Assembly: GCF_016793225.1 (NCBI RefSeq)
Contig: NZ_JAEUMN010000079.1
Coordinates: 1-64,000 of the forward strand
Direction of reading: 5' to 3'
DNA length: 64,000 nucleotides
From: Phenylobacterium sp.
Lineage (GTDB): Bacteria > Pseudomonadota > Alphaproteobacteria > Caulobacterales > Caulobacteraceae
Of the stretch, positions 35,888 to 44,767 are shown piece after piece. Both the position numbers and the translations under genes were made by a program. The notes below the pieces were generated by a model. That model did not search any database. It was not told where the DNA came from and was given only the letters and a program-made list of their open reading frames with translations. Numbering within the stretch: position 1 is the first letter of the stretch; each line of letters opens with the position of its first letter.

Positions 35888-36592
35888 ATGGGAAGAATGC
35901 CGCGCGGTGAACCGCGGAGCGTGCCGGATCCAGCCGGCGAACTTTACGACAGGGACATGGCCAAGATCAGAGCTCAGCGGGAGGCTGAGGATCGCGGCGT
36001 GCGCGCGCCCCTCGACCTGGCGCAGGACGCATTGGGGGCTTTGCAGGACGCCCCGAAGATCCAGCGGCCGACCACCCTGCAATCCTTCATTCCCGTCGTT
36101 GGCCCAGCGTGGGAGGCCGCGGCCGACCTTCAGGACGGGAACTACGGCGGCGCTGCGTTCAACGCTACCATGGCTGTTGCCGACGCCTTGCCGGTCGGCG
36201 CGATCGTCAAGGGTACGAGGGCGGCGACCAAGGGAATCGGCCTTGTCACGAAGAAATCGATGAGCGCGGGCGCCACGGCGAAGCGGATTCGCCGGGCCGG
36301 CCTTGCGGTCAAGGGCGATGAGATCCACCACACTGTCGCGCTCAACGGCCTAAGCCGCTCCGCGCAGAGCTGGAAGAACAACCCGGCGCTGCTCAAGACG
36401 TTGCCTCAGGAGACGCATCGTCGCCTGCACGGCGCCTGGAACGGCAAGCCGCGGTTCAACCCCATCATGCGGGCCTGGCACGGCACGACGGATTGGCAAA
36501 AGACGTTTCCGACCGCCATCGGCTCCTATGCTGCCGACGCGTGGGAGAACCTGACCCGCCCGCCTGCGCCGCCCCCGCCGCGCCGCGAATAG
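35888..36592 (+). CDS. HNH-like putative toxin (polymorphic-toxin C-terminal type)
   Basis: 234 residues from ATG 35888, after GGAG with 7-nt spacing. The middle carries a glycine/alanine-rich pre-toxin-like segment (PVVGPAWEAAADLQDGNYGG, AFNATMAVADALPVGAIVKG). The C-terminus holds an HNH/LHH-like nuclease signature: EIHHTVALNGL, then NNPALLKTLPQETHRRLHGAW, with paired His, Asn and the final HxxxH arrangement. No signal peptide or secretion domain, so it resembles a free-standing effector tip. Codon use is slightly less GC-biased than neighbours. The next gene could be its immunity protein. Activity is inferred only. Confidence 0.6.
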   Translation: MGRMPRGEPRSVPDPAGELYDRDMAKIRAQREAEDRGVRAPLDLAQDALGALQDAPKIQRPTTLQSFIPVVGPAWEAAADLQDGNYGGAAFNATMAVADALPVGAIVKGTRAATKGIGLVTKKSMSAGATAKRIRRAGLAVKGDEIHHTVALNGLSRSAQSWKNNPALLKTLPQETHRRLHGAWNGKPRFNPIMRAWHGTTDWQKTFPTAIGSYAADAWENLTRPPAPPPPRRE

Positions 36593-36703
36593 TTGAGGTC
36601 GGTGGCGGCCGCACGGGCGCAGCCGCCGCCGATTCCCGGCGGGATTGCATTGTTCTTGTTTTGTTCTATACTATCCGAGTGAGTGGTCCGCGGGGGATGC
36701 AAC

Positions 36704-37543
36704 ATGTCGCTCTTCAAGAGGCTCCTAAAGCCCTTTGGGAAAAAAGCCATCGATCCACCGCGCGATCCCGCGGAACGCGCCAACGCCGTCGTCGCTCGAT
36801 TGCAGACGTTGGCGCAGCCGTGCGTTCGCATATCGTCGGGCGGGTCCGGGAACTCGCGCCTGGGCGGTGTTCCGGACCTCGCCGGCCCATGGCCGCGCTA
36901 CGAGGGCCGCCCCCTCTCCTGCGTCGCGCAGCTTGATCTCGCGGAGCTAAGGGCTGCGGACGGCCCCGACTGGCTGCCGGACAACGGACGGCTGATGTTC
37001 TTCTACGAACTCGAGCATGGCTCCTGGGGCATGGAGGCGAAGGACGCGGGCAGTGCAGCCGTCGTCTATGAGGTGGGTGAGCCGAAGCCGGCCGTAGAGC
37101 CTGCCGACCTTGGTGAAGGTGAGAAGTTCCGAGGACATCCTGTCCAGTTCTCGCCAGCCGTTTCGCTTCCATCAGAGGATCGGCTCGGTCTCGACTGGAG
37201 GGGAATGACGAAGGCGGAAAGGCTCGCTGTCCAGGCTGCGGTCGAGGCGCTCCAACCGACAGAACCCGTTCATCAGGTCGGTGGATTCCCTCGTCCCGTG
37301 CAGGCGGACGATATGGAGGCGCAATGCCAGCAGGTCACGCAGGGACTGGATCGCCGGCGTACGGGCCCGAAGCCGAATGGCAGAACGTCTTCCGCGGACT
37401 GGCGGCTGCTTCTCCAGGTCGATACGGACAACGACGCCGGCATGATGTGGGGCGATACCGGCATGCTCTATTTCTGGATCCGTGAGCAGGACGCGCGCGC
37501 TCGTGATTTCTCGAAGATCTGGATGATTCTGCAGTGCTTCTGA
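36704..37543 (+). CDS. YwqG/DUF1963 family protein
   Basis: 279 residues from ATG 36704. Family hallmarks: PLSCVAQLDLAELR, NGRLMFFYELEHGSWG, and the C-terminal block WRLLLQVDTDNDAGMMWGDTG, YFWIREQDARARDFSKIWMILQCF in pieces. Function of the family is not established. It occurs often near toxin genes, and its place 111 bp after the HNH-like gene suggests an immunity or partner role. The stretch between the two genes and the gene itself have lower GC than the window average, consistent with transfer. Confidence 0.82.
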   Translation: MSLFKRLLKPFGKKAIDPPRDPAERANAVVARLQTLAQPCVRISSGGSGNSRLGGVPDLAGPWPRYEGRPLSCVAQLDLAELRAADGPDWLPDNGRLMFFYELEHGSWGMEAKDAGSAAVVYEVGEPKPAVEPADLGEGEKFRGHPVQFSPAVSLPSEDRLGLDWRGMTKAERLAVQAAVEALQPTEPVHQVGGFPRPVQADDMEAQCQQVTQGLDRRRTGPKPNGRTSSADWRLLLQVDTDNDAGMMWGDTGMLYFWIREQDARARDFSKIWMILQCF

Positions 37544-37774
37544 CGCCCGGGCGGTGAGACTCGCTGCGCCCGGCCGCTCAACTTCCCTGGCTCGTGGACA
37601 CGCCCTGGGCCAACGATCCGAGACGTTTGGTCCTTAGGCAAACAAGACCTTGCGCGCCTGGTTCTCCGGGCCACCGCCCCATTCCGATAGCGCGCCACGC
37701 GACCAAGCGATGGGCGTTGTGCGAGGCATGTTCGCCAGGGGGCCTGCGCCGCCGGGCGGCCGCGCTCGGCGGGG

Positions 37775-39169
37775 CTACTCCTCGTCCCGGCTGGTCGGGC
37801 CGGGCTTGGCGCCGTTCGGCGGGGAGCGAAGGGCGGAGGCGACGCCCAGCCTCGGGCGGTCTTCGAAGATCGCGACGGCGCCGCCGTTCGCATCGCTGCG
37901 GGCCGGCCATTCGAAGCCGTCCGCACAGGCGAGCGAGCGTGCGGACGCGGCCGCCTTGGCGAACGCCACCCAGCAGCCGTGCACGCGCGCCGCAACGGCG
38001 TGGTCCCTGGGCGTCATCCTCGCGCCGGCCCGGTCCGCCGAGAGCGTGTCGAAGACGTAGGGGATCTCGCCCGCGTGGGGGACGCCGTTCGGCTGTTCGG
38101 TCCGTCGCCACTCCGGGACGTAGTCGAAGAAGTACTGCCAGACCGGCGCGCCGCCCATGGCGTAGGCCGCCACCCGCTGCGTGCCGCTCAGGCGGCCCTC
38201 GTCGCTGTTGGTGCCGATCATCAGCGGGACATCCAGCGCCGTGCCGGCGGAGAAGGCCTCCATGATCGACTGGGTCTTCACCCGGCCGTCGAGGATCGTG
38301 CGGTGGCCGAAGCCGGTGCGGCGGTCGAGGATGATCCGGTCGGCCGGCAGCGCCCGGAGGTCTCCGGCGCTGGCCTCGGCGCCCGGCAGCCCCAGCAGGG
38401 TCGCCACCTCGGCGCCCCTGGCCTCGGCGGCCTTCAGGGGGGTCGCGGGCGTCGGCAGCGATCCGGTGCTCTGGATGATCGCCTTGGCGAACAGGCCCTT
38501 CGCCATCGGGCTGGTGACCAGGTTCGCCACCATCGTGGCGCCGGCCGACTCGCCGAAGACGGTGATGTTCCCGGGATCGCCGCCGAACGCTGCGGCGTTC
38601 GCCTTGATCCAGCGGAGCGCGGCCATCGCGTCCAGCAGGTGGTAGTTGCCGAAGCCCTCGCCGGCGCGGGTCAGCGCCGGGTGCGCGAAGCCGCCCAGCG
38701 CGCCCAGCCGGTAGTTGATCGTCACCAGCACGACGCCGTCCCGCGCGAAGGCGTCGCCATTGTAGGCCGGCAGGTGGCCACCGCCCATCGTGCCGCCGCC
38801 GCCATAGAGCCAGAGCATGATCGGCGCCTTCTTCGCGGCCGCCGGCGCCCAGACGTTCAGGTAGAGGCAGTCCTCGGACGACGGGCCCGAATGTCCGCCG
38901 CCGTTGCGCCGGCCGTCCACGCCGTCGGGCTGCAGGCACGGCAGGGCGAACGCGACCGCGGGCCGGGCGCCCTTCCAGGCCACCGGTCGCGGAGCCGCCC
39001 AGCGCAGCGGGCCGACGGGCGGCTGCGCATAGGGCACGCCCTTGAACACGCGCACGCCGTCGCGGCTCTCGCCCACCAGCACGCCCGCCCTGGTGGACAC
39101 CTGCACGGGCTCCGCGCCGGCGGCGACGGCGGCGAGGGCGGCGACGGCCGCGGCGAGGCCCCGGCGCAT
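37775..39169 (-). CDS. exported type-B carboxylesterase 1
   Basis: 464 residues from ATG 39169 with a signal peptide (GLAAAVAALAAVAAGAEP). Type-B carboxylesterase: VRVFKGVPYAQPPVG, SSEDCLYLNVWAP, oxyanion YGGGGTMGG, nucleophile VFGESAGATMVANL, and Glu/Asp in GTNSDEGRL. The C-terminal His region (PHAGEIPYVFDTL) is in place. Hydrolyses carboxylic esters, substrate unknown. The start shares one base with the stop of the upstream esterase gene (TGATG), so they are coupled. Confidence 0.9.
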   Translation of the reverse strand: MRRGLAAAVAALAAVAAGAEPVQVSTRAGVLVGESRDGVRVFKGVPYAQPPVGPLRWAAPRPVAWKGARPAVAFALPCLQPDGVDGRRNGGGHSGPSSEDCLYLNVWAPAAAKKAPIMLWLYGGGGTMGGGHLPAYNGDAFARDGVVLVTINYRLGALGGFAHPALTRAGEGFGNYHLLDAMAALRWIKANAAAFGGDPGNITVFGESAGATMVANLVTSPMAKGLFAKAIIQSTGSLPTPATPLKAAEARGAEVATLLGLPGAEASAGDLRALPADRIILDRRTGFGHRTILDGRVKTQSIMEAFSAGTALDVPLMIGTNSDEGRLSGTQRVAAYAMGGAPVWQYFFDYVPEWRRTEQPNGVPHAGEIPYVFDTLSADRAGARMTPRDHAVAARVHGCWVAFAKAAASARSLACADGFEWPARSDANGGAVAIFEDRPRLGVASALRSPPNGAKPGPTSRDEE

Positions 39170-40788
39170 CAGCCCGCCGCCGACTGGGCGGCGCGAGCCG
39201 CCCACAGCCGGCGGAACGCGCCGCGCGGGTCGTCGGCCAGGCCGCTTCTCGGCTCATCGAACACCATGGTGGCGCGACGGCTCGCGTCGTAGGAAGCCCA
39301 TGGGCCCAGCGCCTTGCCGTCGGGCCGACCCGTGGCCGCGAACGCCACCAGGGCCGATGACAGTTCGTCGGCCAGCCTCTGGCTTTCCGGGTTGGGGCCC
39401 TGCAGCGCGCCGCGGATCTCGCGGCTGCTGGGCCCCACGTCGACGCCGTGCGTGGCGCCGTACCGGCCGCCCCACGCCGGGCTCGCCGCCTTCCACAGGT
39501 AGACGTAGGCGGGCGCCTTCCCGAGCGCCGCCTTGCGCTCGGCCATCGCGAAGCTCGCGCCGCGGCCCATGTCCGAGATGATCCGCGCCTGGAGGAGATA
39601 GGGCGAGGCCTTCGCGTCCTCCTCGCGGTACATCCGGATGATCTCGTCGGCGTCGCGGCCCAGTCGGGGACCGAGCGCGGCCTTCAGGCCCTCCCAGGTC
39701 TGGTCGAAGTTGGCCTGGCGGTAGCTGCGCTCGTCCAGGGTCGTGCTGACGATCATCGGAACGTCGGCGCTGATCGCCGGGGCGTCCGGGTCGAACGGGT
39801 GACGCGGCATCGCCACGCCGTCCAGCACCGGCGTGAAGGACGAGGGCGCCTCGCCCCGCGACCGCGCCGAGGCCTCCAGGTCGGCCTGGACCGAGAGGAG
39901 ATCGTAGAACGGCATCGACTGCAGCTTGCGCACGTCGCCGCCGCGAAGGTTCACGGCCTTGAGCAGGGCGTCCGCGGTTCCCTTGGCCCGGTCGCGGGGC
40001 GCCACGCGAAGCATCGCGCCGCTCATCTGGACCGCCCGGTGGAAGAGGCCCTGCGCCGACGGCATCGCCATCAGTCCGCTGACCTTCGCCCCGCCGCCCG
40101 ACTGGCCGATGATCATCACCCGGCTCGGGTCGCCCCCGAACGCCGCGATGTTGGTCCGCACCCACCGCAGGCAGGCGACCAGGTCCAGCATCCCGGCCAT
40201 CCCCGACTGGGCGAAGGCGGCCGGCGCGCCCGAGTCGGCCAGGTGGAGGAACCCGAAGGCGCTCAGCCTGTGGTTCACCGACAGCACCACGCAGTCGCCG
40301 TAGCGCGCCAGCATCTCGCCATCCATGCCAGGGGAGTTGCTGGACCCGCCGTAGAACCCCCCGCCATGGAAGCGGACGATCACGGGCTTCTTCGCCGTGG
40401 GCGACAGGTCGGGGGTCCAGAGGTTCAGGTTGAGGCAGTCCTCGCCCATGCCGCCCGGCTGGTAGTCCAGGAAGATCAGGTTGGCGTAGTCTCGGCGGCG
40501 GTCGCCCGGCGTCTGCGGACAAACGTTGCCGTAGTCGAGCGCGTCGCGCACGCCCGCCCACTTCTTCACCGGCTGGGGCGGGCGGAAGCGATTGGGGCCC
40601 GAGGTGTCGGCGCCGTAGGGCACGCCCTTGAACACCTTGATCCCTCCGGAAACCAGGCCCCGGAGCTTGCCGTCCGCCGTCTCCACGATCGGGAAGATGT
40701 CGCCCACGGCCGCGCGCCCGGCCCCGGCCGCGAAGCTGGCGGCGACCCCGCCCAGGAGGGCGCGGCGGTGGACGTTCGGATGCGTCAT
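39169..40788 (-). CDS. exported type-B carboxylesterase 2
   Basis: 539 residues with a twin-Arg-like signal (HRRALLGGVAASFAAGAG). Motifs: IKVFKGVPYGADTSG, MGEDCLNLNLWTPD, FHGGGFYGGSSN, nucleophile MIIGQSGGGAKVSGL, acid STTLDERSY, and His in YGATHGVDV. It belongs to the para-nitrobenzyl-esterase-like group. The serine elbow GQSGGG differs from GESAGA in the first esterase, so the two are distinct subfamilies rather than recent duplicates. Second of the esterase run. Confidence 0.9.
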   Translation of the reverse strand: MTHPNVHRRALLGGVAASFAAGAGRAAVGDIFPIVETADGKLRGLVSGGIKVFKGVPYGADTSGPNRFRPPQPVKKWAGVRDALDYGNVCPQTPGDRRRDYANLIFLDYQPGGMGEDCLNLNLWTPDLSPTAKKPVIVRFHGGGFYGGSSNSPGMDGEMLARYGDCVVLSVNHRLSAFGFLHLADSGAPAAFAQSGMAGMLDLVACLRWVRTNIAAFGGDPSRVMIIGQSGGGAKVSGLMAMPSAQGLFHRAVQMSGAMLRVAPRDRAKGTADALLKAVNLRGGDVRKLQSMPFYDLLSVQADLEASARSRGEAPSSFTPVLDGVAMPRHPFDPDAPAISADVPMIVSTTLDERSYRQANFDQTWEGLKAALGPRLGRDADEIIRMYREEDAKASPYLLQARIISDMGRGASFAMAERKAALGKAPAYVYLWKAASPAWGGRYGATHGVDVGPSSREIRGALQGPNPESQRLADELSSALVAFAATGRPDGKALGPWASYDASRRATMVFDEPRSGLADDPRGAFRRLWAARAAQSAAG

Positions 40789-40801
40789 GGCAGGTCTCCG
40801 G

Positions 40802-42271
40802 TCAGCTGGCGATGAGGCGGACGAGTTCGGCGCCCGACCTCACGGTTTCGATCTCGCGGCAGCGGGCGATCGCCTCCCGCGCGCGCCGGCTTCCCAGGCG
40901 CGGCGCCATGAGGTCGAGGGCCTTGGCCTCCACGTCGGCGCGCGCCATGGGATGCGAGGGGTAGCCCAGCACATAGGGCACGAAGGCCTCGTGGCGGCCG
41001 CCGGACGAATCGGTGGCGATCACCCGCGCCGACTCGGCCCGCGGCTGCCCCGGGGGCGTCTCCTGCGCCGGGTCGTGCGCGATCTCCACCCGGCCCATCA
41101 GCGCATGGACCGCCGCGTCCGTCCGCATCCGCTCGAGCGACTGGGCCGACACGAAGTCCAGGCGGCGGTCGATGAGGATGATCGCGGTGAGGTAGCGCAG
41201 GTTCAGCGCCGGCATCTCGGCGTCACGGAACGCCTGCCAGCGGCCGGGCATCTCGATCCTGACCTGCCGCACCGTCTCGGCGCGCAGCTCCGGCAGCAGC
41301 TTCAGCAGGCCCTCGACCGCCGGCTGGGTCGGGCCCCCGGTCGGATAGCGCTTGAAGGCCGCATGCGGCATCTCCCAGCGCTGGCCCAGGCCGTCGATCA
41401 GGCGGCTCCGGTCGAGATCGCTGTCCGGCCCCCTGAACACGCCCTGGTCCAGGAAGCCGCCGGGCTGATCCAGGTTGTTCCGCACCCCCGTGAAGCCGAG
41501 TTCCGCGAACAGCGCCGCCTGCAGCCCCGCGCGGGCGCCCATCCCGGCGAACACGAAGGCCTTTTCCACATGCTCCACGTCCAGCAGCCACTGCCAGGAT
41601 CCGGCCGCCTGCTGGGAGCAGTAGGTCAGGAGGTCGGGGATGCGCGCCTCGGGCAGGCGCATCATCGAAGCGGCGGCGGCGGCGACGCCGAACACCGGGC
41701 CGATCCCGTGGTTCGCCAGGCCGCTGCGGTTGAGATTGCGCAGGCCCAGCGCCTTGGGGACGCGACTGGCCAGCTCATAGCCGGTGATGGTCGCCCGGAG
41801 CACCGCATCCCCGCCCAGCCCGCGCTGTTCAGCCAGGGCGACGGCGGCCGATACGATGGGCGGACCCGGCTGCACGAAGGCCGAGGGGATGAAGTCGTTG
41901 ATCTCGGCGGCGTGCCCGGTCATCGCCGAGGCGAACACGGCGTCGATCAGGGCGGCCCGCGACTGCGTCCCCAGGATGGTGGCGGCGTTGCGCCGGGGCG
42001 CGCCCGACTGCTGCTCGGCGAACCGGCGGGCCAGGACGGCCGGCTGCAGGTCGCGGCAGGCGACGATCGACGCCAGGGTGTCCAGGATGTGGAGCCGGCC
42101 GGCTTCGCGCACGTCCTCGGGGATGGACGCAGACGGGCTGGCGGCCACGAAGCGGCTCAGCGCGGGGGTCACCTGCGGCTGCAGCGGCTGCGCCGCAGCC
42201 TCGGGCGCCAGCGATCCGAGCGCCGCGGCGGTTGCGCCGGCCAGGAGGCCGCGACGCGAGGCCGAGGTCAT
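40802..42271 (-). CDS. exported MmgE/PrpD family protein
   Basis: 489 residues from ATG 42271. An N-terminal twin-Arg-like signal (ASRRGLLAGATAAALGSLAPEAAA), unusual for this family, whose known members (2-methylcitrate dehydratase, cis-aconitate decarboxylase) are cytosolic. Family motifs: REAGRLHILDTLASIVACRD, MTGHAAEINDFIPSAFVQPG, NHGIGPVFGVAAAAASMM, FKRYPTGGPTQPAVEGLL. It probably dehydrates or otherwise transforms a polycarboxylic acid. Sits between two esterase genes in the same direction (13- and 4-nt gaps), so one operon. Confidence 0.87.
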   Translation of the reverse strand: MTSASRRGLLAGATAAALGSLAPEAAAQPLQPQVTPALSRFVAASPSASIPEDVREAGRLHILDTLASIVACRDLQPAVLARRFAEQQSGAPRRNAATILGTQSRAALIDAVFASAMTGHAAEINDFIPSAFVQPGPPIVSAAVALAEQRGLGGDAVLRATITGYELASRVPKALGLRNLNRSGLANHGIGPVFGVAAAAASMMRLPEARIPDLLTYCSQQAAGSWQWLLDVEHVEKAFVFAGMGARAGLQAALFAELGFTGVRNNLDQPGGFLDQGVFRGPDSDLDRSRLIDGLGQRWEMPHAAFKRYPTGGPTQPAVEGLLKLLPELRAETVRQVRIEMPGRWQAFRDAEMPALNLRYLTAIILIDRRLDFVSAQSLERMRTDAAVHALMGRVEIAHDPAQETPPGQPRAESARVIATDSSGGRHEAFVPYVLGYPSHPMARADVEAKALDLMAPRLGSRRAREAIARCREIETVRSGAELVRLIAS

Positions 42272-42275
42272 CGCC

Positions 42276-43871
42276 CTACTCACTCCGCGCGGTGGCGCGC
42301 ACCGGCTCGTATCGCGCCATGAACCGGCGCTCGGCCGCAAAGGGATCGGCGACCACCTTCGCGGGCGTCTCGAACAGCATCGTCCGCCGCTGCGCGCGGT
42401 CGTAGGCGGGCCAATGGGGCAGGCCCTTGTGGTTCGGATCGCCCGAGCGCGCGAAGGCCAGCCAGGCGCCGGCCATCGCCTCGGTCATGGCCCGGGTCTC
42501 GGCGCTTTCCGGCCCGGTCAGATGAGGCGCCCGCGCCACGTTGTCGAACATGAACGGCAGGTCCAGCGTGTGCTGGCTGATCCGGCGGCCGCCCTCGGCC
42601 GGCGAGCGCCAGGTGACCTGGTACATCCAGGTGGGGTTCCGGGCGCCGTTCAGCGTGTCCCGCGCCTCAGCCATGATGGTGGCGTTCAGGATGTACGACC
42701 GCCAGGAGGTGATGAGGAAGTAGAGTTCGGTGGGCGACGCAGCCGGGTTTGCGGCCCTGAAAGCGGCGACCGCCTCGTCCAGGTCCGGCGCGGGCAGGAA
42801 GGTCCTCAGCCGGGCCTTCAGGCCCGCGTCATCCAGCGCATAGACCGCCGGATCCCGTCCAAGCTGGTTCGAGAGCTCGGTCCGGGTCGTGCCCAGCATC
42901 AGCGGGACCCGGGCCGTCCGCTGGGGCGCGTTCGGGATCCACGGATGGGCCGTGAAGGTGACGCCGTCCAGCACGGGCTCGAACCGGTAGCCGGCCTTGA
43001 CGATGACGTCGCGCTGAGCCGCCGTCAGCCGTTCCTGCGGGACCTCCAGCAGGGCCGCGGCGTTCTTCGGGTCGATGTCGAGCGTCTTCAGCAGAGACGC
43101 CGTGAGCGCGCCGGACTGCTCCGGGGTCTGGATCAGCAGGTGCGAGCCCGACTGCACGACGCCCTTGGCGAACAGCCCGGCCGCGTCCTGCCCCGCGTAG
43201 CAGATGCTCACCTTCCGCCCGCCGCCCGACTGCCCGTAGATCATCACGTTGGCCGGGTCGCCGCCGAAGGCCGGGATGTTGGCGCGGACCCATCGCATGG
43301 CCGCCACGAGGTCGAGGTAGCCGACATTGCCGGACTGCCGGAACGGCTCACCCAGGTACGACGACAGATCGCAGAAGCCGAAGACGTTGAGGCGGTGGTT
43401 GATCGTGCAGATCACCGCATCGCCCCGCCGGGCCATCCGCGTCCCGTCGTAGATCGGCGCCGAGCCCGAGCCCGCCTCGAACCCGCCGCCGTGGAACCAC
43501 AGCAGCACCGGCCGCCTGCGCCCATCGCCCAGGCCCGGCGTCCAGACGTTTATCCGCAGGCAGTCCTCGCTCATCGGCCCAGGGTCGGCGAGGCTCGAGC
43601 GCACCTGGGGCGTCTGCTCGCCGTAGTCCAGCGCGTCGCGGACGCCGGCGAACCGCTCGGCCGGACGTGGCGGACGGAAGCGGCCCGCCCCCGCCGTCGA
43701 GGCGCCGTAGCGCATGCCCTTGAACACGTGGATCCCGTCGCTGACGCGCCCCCGGTACTTCCCCTCGGTGGTCTCGACGATGGACTCCGACTGCGCCCAG
43801 GAGTGCCCGGCGGCCACGGCCAGGCCGCCGGCCGCAAGCGCGGAGCGACGGGTGGGTCCACGCAACGACAT
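42276..43871 (-). CDS. exported type-B carboxylesterase 3
   Basis: 531 residues from ATG 43871 (a frame upstream is open but not conserved). Signal with RR (PTRRSALAAGGLAVAAGHSWAQ). IHVFKGMRYGASTAG, MSEDCLRINVWTPGLG, WFHGGGFEAGSGS, nucleophile MIYGQSGGGRKVSI, acid GTTRTELSN. It shares the GQSGGG elbow with esterase 2, so these two are the closer pair. First gene of the esterase operon; its promoter lies in the 122-bp gap to the divergent IclR gene. Confidence 0.9.
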   Translation of the reverse strand: MSLRGPTRRSALAAGGLAVAAGHSWAQSESIVETTEGKYRGRVSDGIHVFKGMRYGASTAGAGRFRPPRPAERFAGVRDALDYGEQTPQVRSSLADPGPMSEDCLRINVWTPGLGDGRRRPVLLWFHGGGFEAGSGSAPIYDGTRMARRGDAVICTINHRLNVFGFCDLSSYLGEPFRQSGNVGYLDLVAAMRWVRANIPAFGGDPANVMIYGQSGGGRKVSICYAGQDAAGLFAKGVVQSGSHLLIQTPEQSGALTASLLKTLDIDPKNAAALLEVPQERLTAAQRDVIVKAGYRFEPVLDGVTFTAHPWIPNAPQRTARVPLMLGTTRTELSNQLGRDPAVYALDDAGLKARLRTFLPAPDLDEAVAAFRAANPAASPTELYFLITSWRSYILNATIMAEARDTLNGARNPTWMYQVTWRSPAEGGRRISQHTLDLPFMFDNVARAPHLTGPESAETRAMTEAMAGAWLAFARSGDPNHKGLPHWPAYDRAQRRTMLFETPAKVVADPFAAERRFMARYEPVRATARSE

Positions 43872-43993
43872 CGGCTCTCCCTCCAGCGCCGCTTGTTCCG
43901 CTCTGCGGAACGACGTATTGACTGACGGCATTCTCCGACCGGACGTCCATTCGAGTCAATCGTCCCGTCTCGGCATTTTATCGAAGGAACAGT

Positions 43994-44728
43994 ATGGACC
44001 AGGCCGTCTCCCGGTCTCTCGCGATCCTCGAGGCGCTCGCGTCGGCCGGGGCGCCGGTGCGACTGTCCCGCCTGTCGGAGCAGGTCGGCCTGCAGAAGAG
44101 CACCGCGCACAGGATCCTGCAGACGCTCGTCGCCCTGGGCTACGTGATCCAGGAGGCCGAGACAGGACGGTACGGGGCGTCCCTGAAGCTGTGGGAACTG
44201 GGTTCGGCCATCGTCTTCGAGCACCCCGTGAAGCGCGCGGCGGCCTCGTTCCTGCAGTCGCTGCACCGGGAGGTGGGCGAAACCGTCAGCCTGCTGGTCC
44301 CGTCCGGCGAGGATGTCCTGTACCTCGAGCGGCTCGTCTCGCCCCGCCCCACCCGGTTCTCCGCGCGCCCCGGCAGCCGGGTTCCCGCGCTGCTGACGTC
44401 GGGCGGCCGCGCCATGCTGGCCGAGGCCGCCGACCTCCGCGACGCCGCGGCGCGGGCGCTGGCGCATGCCGGCGACCGGCGCGAGGCTACTCTGGCCGAG
44501 ATCGTGCGCGACCTGGAAGAAGCCCGACGCCGGGGCTACGCGATCTCACGGGACACGCCGGGCGTGGTGAGCATGGGCTGCGCGATCCCCGGCCGGACGG
44601 GATCGCCCGCCGCCGCCATCTCGATCTCCGCGCCCGTCGAGCGGGTCACCCAGGAGGACGAGGCCCGCGTCGCCACGGCGCTGCTCGCCACCTGCGCGGC
44701 GCTCCAGGACACGGTCGGCCTGCTCTAG
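43994..44728 (+). CDS. IclR family transcriptional regulator
   Basis: 244 residues. The winged helix (AVSRSLAILEALASAGAPVRLSRLSEQVGL, then KSTAHRILQTLVALGYV) and IclR effector domain (GETVSLLVPSGEDVLYLERL, GGRAMLAEA, VVSMGCAIPGRTGSPAAAISISAP) are complete. Divergent from the esterase/MmgE operon, which it probably controls in response to a product of ester hydrolysis. Start ATG 43994 after AAGGAAC. Confidence 0.9.
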   Translation: MDQAVSRSLAILEALASAGAPVRLSRLSEQVGLQKSTAHRILQTLVALGYVIQEAETGRYGASLKLWELGSAIVFEHPVKRAAASFLQSLHREVGETVSLLVPSGEDVLYLERLVSPRPTRFSARPGSRVPALLTSGGRAMLAEAADLRDAAARALAHAGDRREATLAEIVRDLEEARRRGYAISRDTPGVVSMGCAIPGRTGSPAAAISISAPVERVTQEDEARVATALLATCAALQDTVGLL

Positions 44729-44767
44729 GCGCCGAAGGGCCGCGCCGCCCGGGCGCGTGGCGCTGCG

